A stretch of 64,000 bases of DNA, taken from positions 64,758-128,757 of the forward strand of contig CAJJDP010000146.1 of assembly GCA_905182995.1 (NCBI GenBank). Reading direction: 5' to 3'. Below are positions 34,764-47,380 of the stretch, piece by piece. This stretch comes from Paramecium octaurelia. Its lineage: Eukaryota; Ciliophora; Oligohymenophorea; Peniculida; Parameciidae. The position numbers and the translations under genes are program-made. The notes beneath the pieces were generated by a model. The model was not told the DNA's origin and did not search any database. It was given only the letters and a program-made list of their open reading frames with translations. How positions within the stretch are numbered: the stretch's first letter is position 1; the number at the start of each line of letters is the position of its first letter.

Positions 34764-37201
34764 ATGAACAATGAGAATAACAATAAAAAAAGAGATAAGA
34801 CATCCAATGATGTCAAAAATCTGCTCGCTTAACCAAGTATGTTGTTCAATCAAAAGGCTGAGGAGAATATCGTTCATGTGATCTAGTAGCTACAACCACT
34901 GAGGGATGAAAATATAGAACTTAAAAATACTATACTAGCAACCTAAACTTATTTGGAGGTAATGTCCACTAGTTATGTAGCAACAAAGAGAGAATCTATC
35001 ACAAATTATCAGGGTAACTGAGAGCAGAGAACTGGTCAAGAGGATAGCAGATTTCCCAACGTTGATATCTATTTTGTAGGAGGATATGAAATCCATGTAA
35101 GAAACACTATGGAAATGTATTTCAAACTCTAATTAGTAATCTAGAATCACAATTATTGGAACAATAAACTAACCAGTTACTAATTTTAAATGAGGAACGC
35201 AATTCTCATTATGAACAAATCAAAATGGAGGTCTCAAAGCAATCAATCGAACTCTAAACTCTTGTTACTCGCTAGGAGGAGTTGATCAGCTAAAAGGATT
35301 AAACCATATTCTAGTTAAATTAATTGATAGAGGACGAAAACAAAAAAGTTAAGAAGAATTAAAATACACACTTTGAACTAGTAGACTCGTATAACGAGAA
35401 GTTGGAAGAACTTACCAATCAACTCAATGAAGAAATAGACAAGAAAGCTTAAATGAAAATCAAATACACTTAAATGATGCAATAATAATAAGACGAACAT
35501 CACACTCAAGTGGCCATTAAACAGGATCAATACGAATTTGCTCTGGGAGAATTAAGAAACACTTATGAAAAGCGTATGGATAAATTGATTAAAGACAGTG
35601 AATTCAGAATCTCAGAAGCAAATAAAGCCTCCATTAGAGCCAATAAAGAGTTAGAATTAGTAAGAAATAAATATGAATAAGAAATCTAAAAGAATGAGCA
35701 ATAGATTATCTTGATCAAAAATCAATAGATTCAATTGCAATAGTAATAGTAGTAAACTCACCAATTAAGAGTGGAAATGCAATAACAATCCTTGTATCTT
35801 CATTAAACCTAAGCATTGATTGCAAATCTAAAGAAAAATAATAATATAGTGCTTAATGAAGAACAATAATAGTCAGAACAGAAAATCTAATAATCTCTAG
35901 AAGCCTTTTACTTGAACAATCCTACGAATCACTTCTCAACCCAAACTTAATTTTAATAAGATTTTGAACATCAATAATTATAAACATAACCTTCCTTATG
36001 GACGGATGATATCAGCCAATTGTCTCCAAATACCTTTAAACTTAATCTAAAATATGCTGATTAATAAACTACTTAAGTTTCTCCCATCTCTAATATCAAG
36101 TAGAATCAGGACAAGGTTCCAATTTTAGAGTTGGATGAAATACTATAATCTAAAAAGTAAGCTACTCTAATTAAGAAACTCAAAAAGAAAAGAAATTAAA
36201 GATCTAAACACAGAGAAGATTAACAATACTACTACCAAATGAAAATTAATGATGTCTATACTCCAAAGGAAGTGAATACAGGACCCTCTCTAAAGTAAAG
36301 TGAAGAAACACCCCATTCTAAATTCGCTAGCGTAAACTTCACCTAAGCATATGCAACTCATCATGCAAATCTTAGGAGAAGAAGCAAAATATAAATTAGC
36401 TTCTCCAATAATCAAGTTTAACAGTAAGAATTTAATTAAGACATTCAAACTTAGGATATGTCTTGTTAAACTGATGACTTCCTGTTGGAATACTTGATCA
36501 TTAATGAAAATTAAAAAACCCTCAACTCTCATCAACAAGAAAGTCAGTATTTCTCACCCAACAACAAAAATCAGATAGTTGCTACTATCTTAGATAACAG
36601 TTCTAGAAATTAACATCAATTCAGTCTCCAGATTCTGCAAAGCGATCAGGACGAATTTTAAATTTAATAGAAGGATGAAGTGTCTATACTTAAGGAGTAG
36701 ATTACTGCTCTTCAATAGTAAAATCACATTCAGGCCAAGAATATAACAGATCTACAGGAGAAGGCTTCGGAAATGCAGGAAAAGATGAAAGATAATGTAA
36801 AGTAAATGAAGCAATAAATTTAAAAAAGTTCTTAAGAGAATGAAACTCTGTTAAAGCAATTGGAGAAACCTAAAGAGATGGTTAAGAAAAAAGTAGAATT
36901 GCAAAAGCACTTAGAGAATTAGATTTCTCATAGTGAGAATTTGTAATATTAATTGATCAAAGCAACTGAAATCATCAAATATTTTAATAATGAGTTAGAG
37001 AATTATAAGTAGATGTATAACATCTTCGGATAAGGCATCAAATCAGAACGACTATAGCAGAAAAGATTGCCAAGTATTTATCAGCCATCTCCGAAGAGAA
37101 AGATTGGAGAAGCCACTCCAAGAAGATAATAATCAATGTACGAAGAGGCATAGAGATTAATTGACAATCTGTATGACATAAAACCGTATAAGAGAAATTG
37201 A
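34764..37201 (+). CDS. long coiled-coil protein (795 aa)
   Basis: Exons 34764-34958, 34981-35116 and 35145-37201, with introns of 22 and 28 nt, sum to 796 codons. It is almost entirely coiled coil with many Gln codons (TAA/TAG). A polar mid-region, probably disordered, is followed by a second coiled coil and a conserved-looking basic tail (RLPSIYQPSPKRKIGEATPR). The composition suits a centriole/basal-body or axoneme component, an inference only. Its ATG is 5 bp from the ATG of the minus-strand Der gene, so the start or the transcription start positions deserve checking; the next in-frame ATG is about 25 codons downstream. Confidence 0.82.
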
Positions 37202-37288
37202 TAATATATTTGTAGAATAGTTATGTTTATGCATAAAAATGATATATGTATATCAAATTAACCAAGAAGTCATAATTATTAATTAATT

Positions 37289-38149
37289 TCAATTTTAGGA
37301 TAAAGCAGTCATCTTAGGTACAAGTTGATCATGGCTTTCTTTCTTTTCAAATGTTTATGGATATTCTTTAAATAATTTAGTTATTGACAAGGCTAACTAT
37401 GAATTTTTTTCAGTGAATTCTTCATGGATTGTTTGGAGTACATCTCCATACATAAAATTCTGTTGTTCAATCATCGAGTATTTGGTTCTGCAGTAAGAAG
37501 AGTATTAGGATTTGAATTCGTTTTTGTACATCAAGCAAATATTTAGATCTGGATGATAAATACAATATTTTCTAGAGCGTCTGTTGTTGTGCAATTCATT
37601 AATTAATGCTTCTATGAAACATTCACAATTGATGATCTAAATTTCCTTACTGTACTATTCACATTAATCGTAATATGAGATGGAATCTATTTCTTTAAAA
37701 TATAGTTGTTCAAAGCTAGAAATTCCCATTGATTTATTATTACCTTTCCTCAAATGCATCAATTAGGTCTTATTTAGAGAATTCATCGAAATTGATCTTC
37801 AAATTGATCATGAACTCAGATTTAACGATTCCTCTTGGCAACTAAATTAATGATGGCACTCCTAATTTCACTAAATAAACTAAGTATAATCGATACATTG
37901 CTCAGGTTTGACTCGACATTGCTTTAAAATGAGGTTGTTATAAGGATCAAAGCAAGCATTTACTAATACATTATTTTATAAGCAATACAAATGCTTTTAT
38001 TTTAAGTTTCTCTTATATCTCCTTAAAGAATAATAACTTCATTTTCATCTATTTTTATAGATAGAATTTCGCTGGCATCTTCAACAGTTAACTCTGAATT
38101 TCTCACACTTGCACACAAATCTAAGTAGCAAAAAAAAATTACTGCCCAT
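37289..38149 (-). CDS. hypothetical lipid-anchored protein with a 7-nt first exon (252 aa)
   Basis: Five exons: 38143-38149, 37989-38120, 37897-37962, 37744-37870 and 37289-37715. Introns are 22, 26, 26 and 28 nt. The first exon is only seven bases (ATGGGCA). Joining gives MGNLCAS, with Gly2 and Cys5 suiting myristoylation plus palmitoylation, which supports the tiny exon. The body is a mixed alpha/beta protein with many cysteines in the second half (IINCECFIEAL, RKYCIYHPDLNICLMY). No family is recognised. The summed frame is 253 codons, TGA 37289-37291. It is convergent with the coiled-coil gene, 87 bp apart. Confidence 0.8.
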
Positions 38150-39008
38150 AATCGATTAAATAATAATAATTTAATAATTATGATTGAAATGAAAATAATC
38201 ACAATATTGATTAATCAAGAATATCTATAATAAGTTGATATTTTAAAGAGAATATTATCTTTTAAATATATAAAATGATTGACTATATTTCATATATATT
38301 ATAATAATTAAATTCTGAAACAGTTTTTATAATATTTCAATTTTTAAATGGTAAATGTCTATTAATTCAGCACTGTATTAAACTAAGATAAAATAACAAC
38401 AAATCTTTTTGATTAGATTATTTTTTTATCAACTTTAAAAGTGTATAAATTTGGATAAATTCCCCTAACTAAATATTACTGATTTTTTCAATCTCAAGGT
38501 GCTATATAAACCTTAAAATTTACCTATCATTTAATTATTCATAGAGTATTAATGTTCCCAAAAATTAAATGCAATACCAATGTAATAAAATAATTGAGAA
38601 ACAAAAATATTACTTTTAATTTTGTCAATAATATATAGCTCAAAATTAAAATTCTCAATAATATGGTTTATTTTTATTTCTTAGGTCAAGTTTAGCTTAC
38701 TCTGCAGCATATTAATTAGAAGAGATAGTAATATTATGTCATTATTAAAGTATAGATAGATTTCTGTATGCTTTTGCCTCCTTTAACTAATTCAGATATT
38801 TGTCTTTTCTATTGAACTCACTGTTATACTGGAAATAAATACTCATTTTTAAACGAAATTGTTTTGAAATTCTATTTAATCATTAATCCATCTTGAATTT
38901 ATAACTTAGCTTAAAAAGATTACTTTTTTATCAAAGTTATAAATTACACAAATAAAATATTAATCATTTATATATTAAGGCTTTATAAATAATAATATAT
39001 CATTTAAT
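38150..39008. other. intergenic, very AT-rich
   Basis: About 860 bp upstream of the small lipid-anchored gene and downstream of VIT-vWA copy 2. No coding frame or repeat was recognised; it holds many runs of A and T. Confidence 0.5.
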
Positions 39009-41702
39009 TCATATTTAAGAATAAGCTAATTATAGTTTCTTTTATTTAAAATTGATATTGTTCTAAAGCAAATATTAGACTCCTTTGGAAAATATTAATT
39101 ACCATGATTTCTTAAATTGGCTACAAAACTTTTCTAAATAGAGTAATATTAAAAGAGTATTCCACACATCTTCTTTAAGACCTTGTGAATTTCTTAAATT
39201 TAAATAATTGACCTTCATTTAGATGTCCTTATTAATCTTAAATCTTCCGTCTACCTAGGCAAAATTCATCAAATTTTCATATGTAAGATTTTTAATTTGG
39301 GCCTTATTAATTAATGGCAATTACTAAATTGATTCGTTTTCTTATGATTTCAAAGTTTATTAGGGTGGTGTAAATGGTGATAAGGATTCTCGTGACATCT
39401 TAATAGATTAAGAGTTTTGTATTCCCAATGGTTAGATTGGAAATGAGACTTGTGCCCTTGGTGCTTGCTTTTTATATGGTGCTTAATTTGAGTATGGTGA
39501 TTAAATTTAATATGGTTTACCAAAGCATTCTAATATTGGTTATTACTTTTCTTAATGTTTACCCATTAATCCTAACTATGGTGTTTACTTTTAATATATT
39601 CTACCAGATTATTTTAAGAATGGTAGTTTTAATGAATTGCATTATTTGGTTACTATTGGTTGTTATTGATGAACAGGTTATTTTTTACAGCACTTATTAA
39701 TGTTATAGCATTAAAGTCCATATTCTTATTTATCATGATTTACTGCATTATGTATTATCTTAACTTTAGATCTGGCCTACTATTTTAATTGATCTTCTAA
39801 TTCACATACTTCACAAATAAATGCTGTTTTATTACTCAATATTTAATTTTCGATAGATAGATTCACAATATCGTTAACTTCAAGATTTTATTTATTTAAT
39901 TTAATAAAATTAACTTGTTATTCACCATATTTTATTGCGTTTTCATAATATGTGATGAACTTATGAGCGGCTAATTTATGAAAATACTCATTATCTTATG
40001 ATTAATTTAAATTCAAATTGACTGAATATTTTATAGGCTATTTGTCTTATGGATTATAGCAATGTATACTAAATTCAATGTTTTGTAATTCTTATTCATT
40101 GGAAAATAGAATTTAAATAGTGAGTTCTTAATTTTTCTTTAGACTAACAATTGATTCAGGATTTGGAATGATTGAATAGATTTCTTTTACATTAGTTTCT
40201 AATTTGAAATTTTCTAGATATGGAGTCAATGAATCCTCCAATAAATCAATTACCTTTTCATTAATATCTTCATCATCTCCTACTATGTGAAACTTTCCAT
40301 TTCCTACTTCAGCAACTCTTTTTATTAAATAAAAACTGCAACCTTCTCCAATTCCCAATGTATATATCCTAGTTTCTGCCCGATTATTATTTTTAACAAG
40401 TTCAATGATTGGATCTGCATTATCTTCTCCATCTGTTAGTAAGAATACATTTAAAGTTGTGTCCTTTGAATGTCCATAACTACGGTTATATACCATATTT
40501 TGTAAAGGGTTGTAAATATTAGTTCCATTCATGTTTGCCTCCATCTTATTTACATGTTAAATGGCTTCTTGTAAATTACCTTAAGTATATTTTCTTGATT
40601 CTTACCAAAGGGAAGCATGATTTGTACCAAATGAGATAATATTAAATAAAGAGTCTTAAGGCAAACTTTTAAGAAATAGAAGTAATGATTGTTTTGCCTT
40701 TTTTATTCTAGATCCATCCATCGATCCACTTCTATCAATGATGAATAAATAATTCCCTCTATTAATGGTTTATTTCTGTGGCAAGTTTATGCTATCCAGA
40801 TATTGCGAATAAGCATCATCTAATGACATCTAATTAAATTGGGGAATGAAAGTTAATGTGGCACAATATTTCTAAACCTATAAAGCATCATTATTTGTAT
40901 GACTCAGTATTGCTCTGGGTAAATTGATATCATTCGATGAAAACAACAAAGTAAATTTCTTTAAGGCTTTAAAGTTTTCAGGATTAGCTCCATCTAATTT
41001 AAGAATTAATTTTTTTCCATTCTCTTGTTGTATACCTTCAGCATCTTTGGCATTTGTTGAATGCAATTGATGTGTTGGAGATTTCCAAAAAGTAATAGGT
41101 GATCCAGTGTCAAACTCGATCTCAATGTCTTATGGGTACTCAAAAGGGAAGTCTTTCAATTAAAACATACCATTTAAATAGCTTACAATTTTCTCAAACC
41201 CTATTGGAATATTGGATTCATTTCTTTAATAATTTTCATCTATTATTGGTGATATATCAATTTTCCAAAATTTGTTCAAATACACCTCCAAGGGTTGTAT
41301 ATATTCAAAAATCACCTTTAATTGTTTATTTGGAGCAAGTTATCCTATTTTAAGTCTTTTTATCTATGGAAATGACACATCTTCTTCGCTATAAGCCATA
41401 GTTTTCCCTTATTTGATCCCTTCTTCAAATTCTTGCTTTGCTTCTTCTTTTTCCTTTACTATTCCATATACAATTTACTCTCCTAATTCGACTTTCATTT
41501 TAGTGACAGCTGCCTTCTCGTTGATACAAAATACATATTCGAGGTCTAAAAGCTAATTGAAGCCTTCTGTAGAAAAAACTTATTCTAATTGAACTATTGA
41601 AAGACCATTATATATTTTTAGATGATATTTAACATGTCGCAATGGTATTATAACCCTTTAAATTTACTCAAAACAGACAAACAGTTATTGTGGATTTATC
41701 AT
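39009..41702 (-). CDS. VIT and vWA domain protein, copy 2, inverted relative to copy 1 (897 aa)
   Basis: One frame of 898 codons from ATG 41702 to TGA 39009-39011. It begins MINPQQLFVCFEQ and has the same VIT domain, vWA domain with MIDAS DRSGS, and C-terminal NLTYENLMNFAQ tail as the gene at 857-3547. The vWA core is almost identical in DNA to copy 1 (for example one residue, Asp/Asn, differs after GTNIY). The VIT part is slightly less alike. The linker near 39290-39760 is unrelated to copy 1: it is rich in Q, N, P and Y instead of proline runs. It is an intact paralogue and not a pseudogene. Confidence 0.9.
39009..41702. repeat. inverted duplication, arm 2 (partner 857-3547)
   Basis: Opposite arm of the inverted gene pair, about 35.5 kb from arm 1. 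The stretch 39770-41060 corresponds to the near-identical core. Confidence 0.85.
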
Positions 41703-42379
41703 TTCCTATTCTCTATTATTTTTCAGTTACTAATTTTAATTGACTTATTGGATTTATGGAGCATAAAATTATTATTCGTTCATTGAACTTTTTAATCCTC
41801 GTATTTACATTTAATTTCATTATGAAGTCTCCTTTCTGATGATTTCTGATACCAAATTCTATCAATTTTATTCAAAAATATGCCCATAAGTCATATAAGT
41901 TCCCAATAATAAGAGAACTTTTAGTTATAGTTATTATATCGATCAAATAATTAGAAAATATGTTTTTTAATTTTTAATTGCAATTAGACTGAAATCATGC
42001 GATGTGTCGTGAGCAATAAAAGATCATCACTAAATATTGATGTTATATAATAATCAAAATTACAAAATGGAAATCTAGATGTTAGGGGAACATGGAAGTT
42101 TCATTTTAAGTATAATAGTTTTATTATTAAAAAAGGAAATAACTCTATTTCATTTAATAAATTTGGATTATTCAAAAATTGGTCAAGCATTATATTTTAT
42201 TAAAATCAAAATAGGAGCTATCAGTCTATTTATGAATTAATTAAATGATACATTTAATTTATATTTATCATAATTATATTCTAGGAAAATAAAAAGAAGG
42301 ACAATTTGAATAGAATAAATAATCCATATATTATTTTGTCGTAAAATTATCACATCCTACTTTGTAATGATTACCATAC
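41703..42379. other. intergenic between divergent genes
   Basis: About 680 bp between the start of VIT-vWA copy 2 and the start of the RRM gene, AT-rich. No gene was supported. It should contain both promoters. Confidence 0.5.
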
Positions 42380-44320
42380 ATGGACTCCCGTTTGTAAGTC
42401 ATCATGTTATTAAAGGATGTAAATGAAGAAATTCTGTTTGAAACATTTCGAGCATATGGCAAAATCCTAGAAATAACCATTAATAAAGAATATTATGAGT
42501 CTTAAAGTTCGATAATTGAGTATGCAGATCCAATATCAGCATAATAAATTGTACTTGAACAGAAAGAATTTAAAATTAATAATAATATCCTAAAGATTTC
42601 ACTTCCCGATGATTAAACTTAAGATGAGTTTAAAACAACTTATTTGCTCGTAAATAACATTCCATCAGATATTACCTAAGAATAACTGTAAATCTTTTTT
42701 GAATAATTCGGACCGGTATTCAATTGTAAAATAAAGAAATAAAATCATCTAAATCATAAACCTTAATTGTAAGATGGTATCTAACAATTAGCTCTGGTTT
42801 TGTTGAATACAAGCATCCCTAGACAACCATAGATTTGATGGAAATTTATTTAAGATAGCCATTGAAGGTCAATGGAAAAATTCTTATCATCCAACCTTTT
42901 AAGGACAAGACTCAACCAAGAGCTTCTACATAATTGATTATCCAAGGATTCTGTAGAAAGTTGAATTAGACAGAATTGAATATTGTGGGAATTTAGAGAT
43001 TAATTGAGTTGACCTGGGAATTATTAATAGTCAACTATTTCAATTCAAGAACATTGTAAATGAAAAATTGTTTTGTTAAAATGAAAAATGATTAACCATA
43101 TATAATACTGGTACTTCCAACATTAAGTGACACCATAAAATTTATGAAGTTAGCAGATTAAATTCAGGGACATCCTTGCTTTCAACACGATTTCGATTAA
43201 ATACCTAAAATATTTCACAATTTTTCAATTGATTCATCTCTGTATCAAACGTTTTAATAGTTTTACAAATAAGAAAATGGGTTGAATGAATAATTCAAAT
43301 AAAGAGCATCTTAAGGGTATTTTAATGGGAACTTCTCTTAATTCAATTGTAGATATCATTTCAATAGTCAAGATTATTATGATGATAGAATATTAGTAAT
43401 TTCAAATTTAAAACATTCAGTTACAATTGAATAAATGAGAGAATATCTTCATTAGTTTGGTTTATTGAAGTCATTGCTGTTTCGAAATGATTCAGATTAA
43501 AAGCTTAAGGATAAAACCAAGGTATGTTTTGCATTGGCTCTCACCTCTTATGATGCCTAAGTAATCTTTTAGGAACATGAAAACAGAACACAGGGTTGTT
43601 AATTTTCAAGATTTAATATTTCAGATTCTCCAATAAAGATTCAAAAACTTCACTATAAGCATAATGATTATGAAAAGATATTGACTGAATTATACGATGA
43701 AGCTTTTCGAAAAAAGGAAGTCTAAACGGTTATAGTAAAAAATACTGAGTTAAAAAGCAAAGAATACTTTAAGAGCTTTGAATAAGTGATAGGTGAGTTG
43801 CAGCATTTTTAATAGCTGAGTGTGTTTGACTAAAAGTACATAGTTTAGTAATTAATTTATTAAATCGTGGCCAATTAATCTCATTTAAATTTGGTAGATC
43901 AAAAACGAATATCATGTATGATGATGATTGTATATTTTAGGTTTGATAATTAATAAGCACCAGAAATTCGAGGAGATATTTGATCTTTACAAAAACCCTG
44001 TGAAATTTAAGTTGGAAATTGAAGAAGCTGAAAACATCATAATTTTGGATTTACATTAAGAAGTCATTTAAAATTATTAGACTTTAGACGCTATTATGAA
44101 TAGTTTTGAAACATTTTATTCTTTAAAGGATGATTAGAAAATCAATATCATAAAATTTCTAATGAAGCAACACATCATTAAAGAATAATAAGTGGGAGAT
44201 AATGAAGCAAGTAAAATTACAAAAGAAATCATGAAGAAGTTCAATTACAAAATACAAGATTTGATCTGCTTGTTAGAAGATAATAAGGAATTCTTGAATG
44301 TCCTGAACAAAATAGAATGA
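42380..44320 (+). CDS. multi-RRM RNA-binding protein (630 aa)
   Basis: Exons 42380-42768, 42792-43915 and 43941-44320, with introns of 23 and 25 nt, give 631 codons. RRM-like units start with SRLQVIMLLKDVNEEILFETF, then TTYLLVNNIPSDITQEQLQI with its partner strand SGFVEYKHPQTTIDLME, then RILVISNLKHSVTIEQMREY. The build recalls poly(A)-binding or hnRNP-like proteins. The last 180 residues are helical and could be a protein-binding C-terminal domain, but no PABC/MLLE motif is clear. Removing the first intron is needed to restore the GFVEY strand of the second RRM, which supports it strongly. Likely role in mRNA handling; exact identity unknown. Confidence 0.85.
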
Positions 44321-44350
44321 TATTTTAACATATATATTTTAATAATAAAT

Positions 44351-45910
44351 ATGAATGCGTAAAAATTTTATTACGGAGAAGACATTATTGAAAAAAGCAA
44401 GGAATACTAATTTGTTGTGTAAACCAACAATAGCATCGGACCTTAGAGTGAAAAGAGAACTATTATTAAACAGATTACGAAGAATTCATCATAACCCAAT
44501 CTAAGATCACAAATGAGTGGTTTAAAAAATATTACAGAATACAATTCAGATTAAAATGGAACAGAGAAGCTTCATAAAAGAAGAACCTTTCTATTGTAAA
44601 AAGAATCCCAGCAGCAAGACTCTTCAGGAGGCTTATATTCTTCTCAGATAAAAGTTATTAAAGTACCTTTTAAAAAAATACACGCATCTTGTGAAAATAT
44701 ACCATTAAGAAACTTTAAGACGCATTCCCATATGAACAGTTTTGACCAAGACTAATAATTCCTTCAGGCTCTCTTTTCAAAAGAACCTAAAAAGGACGAG
44801 AAGGTTGTCAAATCAAAGCTCACAAGATCTCAACTTTTAGTTCATGTGGAGACCTTGAATTCTGAGGTCTCTTTGGAAAAGGGTTTGAAATACACAACCC
44901 AATCATCCTTCAGAAGAGAAAGCTAAAAGGAATTAAAAGACAAAAAGTATAGTTGCTAAATATACTAGATAAGCAGAATCTAAGCAATATAGTTTCAAAT
45001 TGGTACTGGCATTTGATTATATGATTCAAATCTTTCGTAAAGAAAACAAATTGGAAAATCTATTGAACAATGTTTAATAGTTTGTGGGATTCATGAATCT
45101 AACTTATAATCTAACCAATTTGCCTTTGAATATTGATGTAAAATGTATCTCTAACTTAGGGATTGGAACAAATGTTTAAAACTCCAAAGTACTTACTCAA
45201 GACTCTTAAGCCCTTTATTCCTTAAAGTTTGGAGAAATTATTATTCGAGGATATTGAATGTTAAAAGTTCAGATCTCTTACATTTCCATTTTAATTATTT
45301 TACATTTTGTTCAATTAGTCTGAATTAGTTGATATAGTTACGAATTCAGCAGTTAAATTTGTTATTAAGCAACCAAAGGAGTGTTAGGAACTGTATCATC
45401 AGATTGAGAAGATACTTTCGAATTAGAATTTCCACTAATCGGATTTTTATTTAATTCAATAATTGTTTGAAAAGCACTATACTTTAAATTATGAATCATA
45501 ATTGAGCGAGGCTAAATCATATTACAAGATTCAGGTTGAATACGAATACGTGAAACAACTGTACTGTTTTTGTATAAAGGTGTAAGAGGCGTTGTCTCAA
45601 AAAATATTACATGAAGGGAAGAAGAAGCAAATATATGATAAAGGTTTTGATTTCAAGGCTGCCTTAAAGAATATCAAATGCAAAGAAGTAAGAATTTAAA
45701 TTATGTTTAATATAGATCAATCACGATAATTTGTTTATGTAATTCATGCCTCAAAAGCATCAGATTAATTCGTAATTGGACAATTTTGAATAGAAATTCG
45801 GTCGAATTAACACTATTTCAAACATACAGAGAGAACATGCCAAATTGGCTGACATGAAACACAATTAGCTCTACGAAAAGATTCTCAGAATATAAAAATA
45901 AATGGATTGA
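44351..45910 (+). CDS. hypothetical protein (495 aa)
   Basis: Exons 44351-44946, 44969-45137, 45160-45687 and 45716-45910, with introns of 22, 22 and 28 nt, give 496 codons with TGA 45908-45910. The N-terminal 200 residues are polar and S/Q/K-rich. The rest is predicted largely helical, with segments such as KLVLAFDYMIQIFRKEN and IQVEYEYVKQLYCFCIKV, and no membrane segment. No domain was recognised. It follows the RRM gene by only 30 bp in the same direction. Confidence 0.8.
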
Positions 45911-45978
45911 ACCCTCTTAATAATACTAACTAACATTTTTTATGTAATTATGTTTCAATTTTTGATTTAATTTTAAAT

Positions 45979-46854
45979 ATGTTTACACGTTTGCAAATGA
46001 TAAATCCTGGATGTGATACCATCTTTAATGACTAAGAAACCAACGAGAATCTAAATTTTTTGACCCAACCAATCAAGAAAATATTCTTGAGTAATGAATT
46101 GACAATTCCTCAAATTGTAATTAAAAGCAATTTCTAGTAAGAACTCATTTGCTTTATCTTAGAACTCCATAAACCAAATAAATCTCATTCAATAATTCAG
46201 AATAGAAATCATTCTAGAAGTTTCAATCATAATTAGCAATTCAGAATTTCACTCAATTACCCACAAGCTAATTTAAATCTATCACCCTCGATCAAAAATA
46301 AGGGTATGTATTATTATTCCATACATTTACAACCTCATACACAATATTATAATTTAAATTTAAATATCATATTCGAAATATTACAACCTAATTTATTTTA
46401 TTTGTTTATTATTTTATAATAGGAATCAAGAACATAAACCTTGTAATTGTAAGAAGAGTAAATGTTTGAAATTGTATTGCGATTGCTTTGCTGTTGGAAA
46501 ACTATGCTCCTCAAAATGCAATTGTTGTGGATGCTTCAATAATAGTTCTAATTTGCTTGAACGAAACTCCTTTATCCAAAAGATGATTGAAAGGAATCCT
46601 TAAGCTTTCAATTAAAAAGTTTAGGAAGTCGAATCTAAAATGACACACACAAAGGTAATATTATTCAAAATGGAGTTTAGGGATGCAATTGCAGAAAAAG
46701 TGGATGCCAAAAGAAATATTGTGAATGCTATTAAATGGGAATAGAATGTTCCGATAATTGCAAATGTGATGGATGTCTTAATTGTAGTTCAAATACATTC
46801 ACAAAACAATAAGATACATCTTAATACTCCTTAAATCGCAAACTCAATTTCTGA
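45979..46854 (+). CDS. CXC (tesmin/TSO1/LIN54-type) DNA-binding protein (240 aa)
   Basis: Two cysteine-rich CXC motifs: [19 protein letters not shown] with CNCCGCFNN, and [18 protein letters not shown] with CKCDGCLNC. They are joined by a short linker with NPQAFN, the classical CRC arrangement of LIN54-type proteins, which bind CHR promoter elements and regulate cell-cycle genes. Exons 45979-46303, 46431-46654 and 46681-46854 sum to 241 codons. The second intron is 26 nt. The first break, 46304-46430, is 127 nt, far longer than any other intron here, and may instead be an unexcised IES-like insert. The N-terminal exon has no recognised domain. Confidence 0.86.
46304..46430 (+). other. 127-nt frame-breaking insert in the CXC gene (long intron or IES-like element)
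   Basis: Reading through from the first exon loses the CXC frame; removing 46304-46430 (GTATGT...ATCAAG) restores it. The usual TAATAG acceptor at 46422 would leave the wrong frame. All other introns in the window are 20-34 nt. The segment is extremely AT-rich and contains several TA dinucleotides that could bound an IES, but neither end fits the TAYAGYNR consensus well. Confidence 0.55.
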
Positions 46855-47380
46855 ATAACATAAACTATATTAAAACCAAAATTACAATAACTTAAATACC
46901 TCAGAGACGAAATAATCTTCAACTCCTCTAATCTTTATTTCATGTTATTCTGTCGCCTAAATCTAAAGTTTTTGTTGATAAAAATGCATGGACAAATTCT
47001 TTTATAGATATTTAAATAAGAAATAATTAAATTAGTATGTCTTGCATTCATACTCTATGTATTTAATTGGTTATCAATAATTTTTACTAATTTATTGATT
47101 CATCTTGATTATATTGATAATAATATTAACTAGTAATGTATGTCTTATATATTATGAATATTCTCTCATTTTGCATTAATACTTATTCTAAGAATTGAAA
47201 TATATGATCAATTATTGATTTAACTTTATACTCTTATCTTAAACCTTCTTAGTTTTCTAAATAATTGAATTTAAGATTACAGCTATCCTTGAGATAAAAG
47301 ACTAAAGGTTTAATAAATGAATTTGCTTTGATAATTCAGAAAATAAAATGGGATGTTAATTTCTAATTTTTAAATATAAA
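46855..47380. other. intergenic between convergent genes
   Basis: About 525 bp, AT-rich, between the ends of the CXC and RING genes. Short open frames only; no gene supported. Confidence 0.5.

Noticed and set aside
42769-42850. Apparent frameshift in the RRM gene
   Set aside because: A 23-nt intron at 42769-42791 joins the frames and recovers the RRM strand SGFVEYKH.
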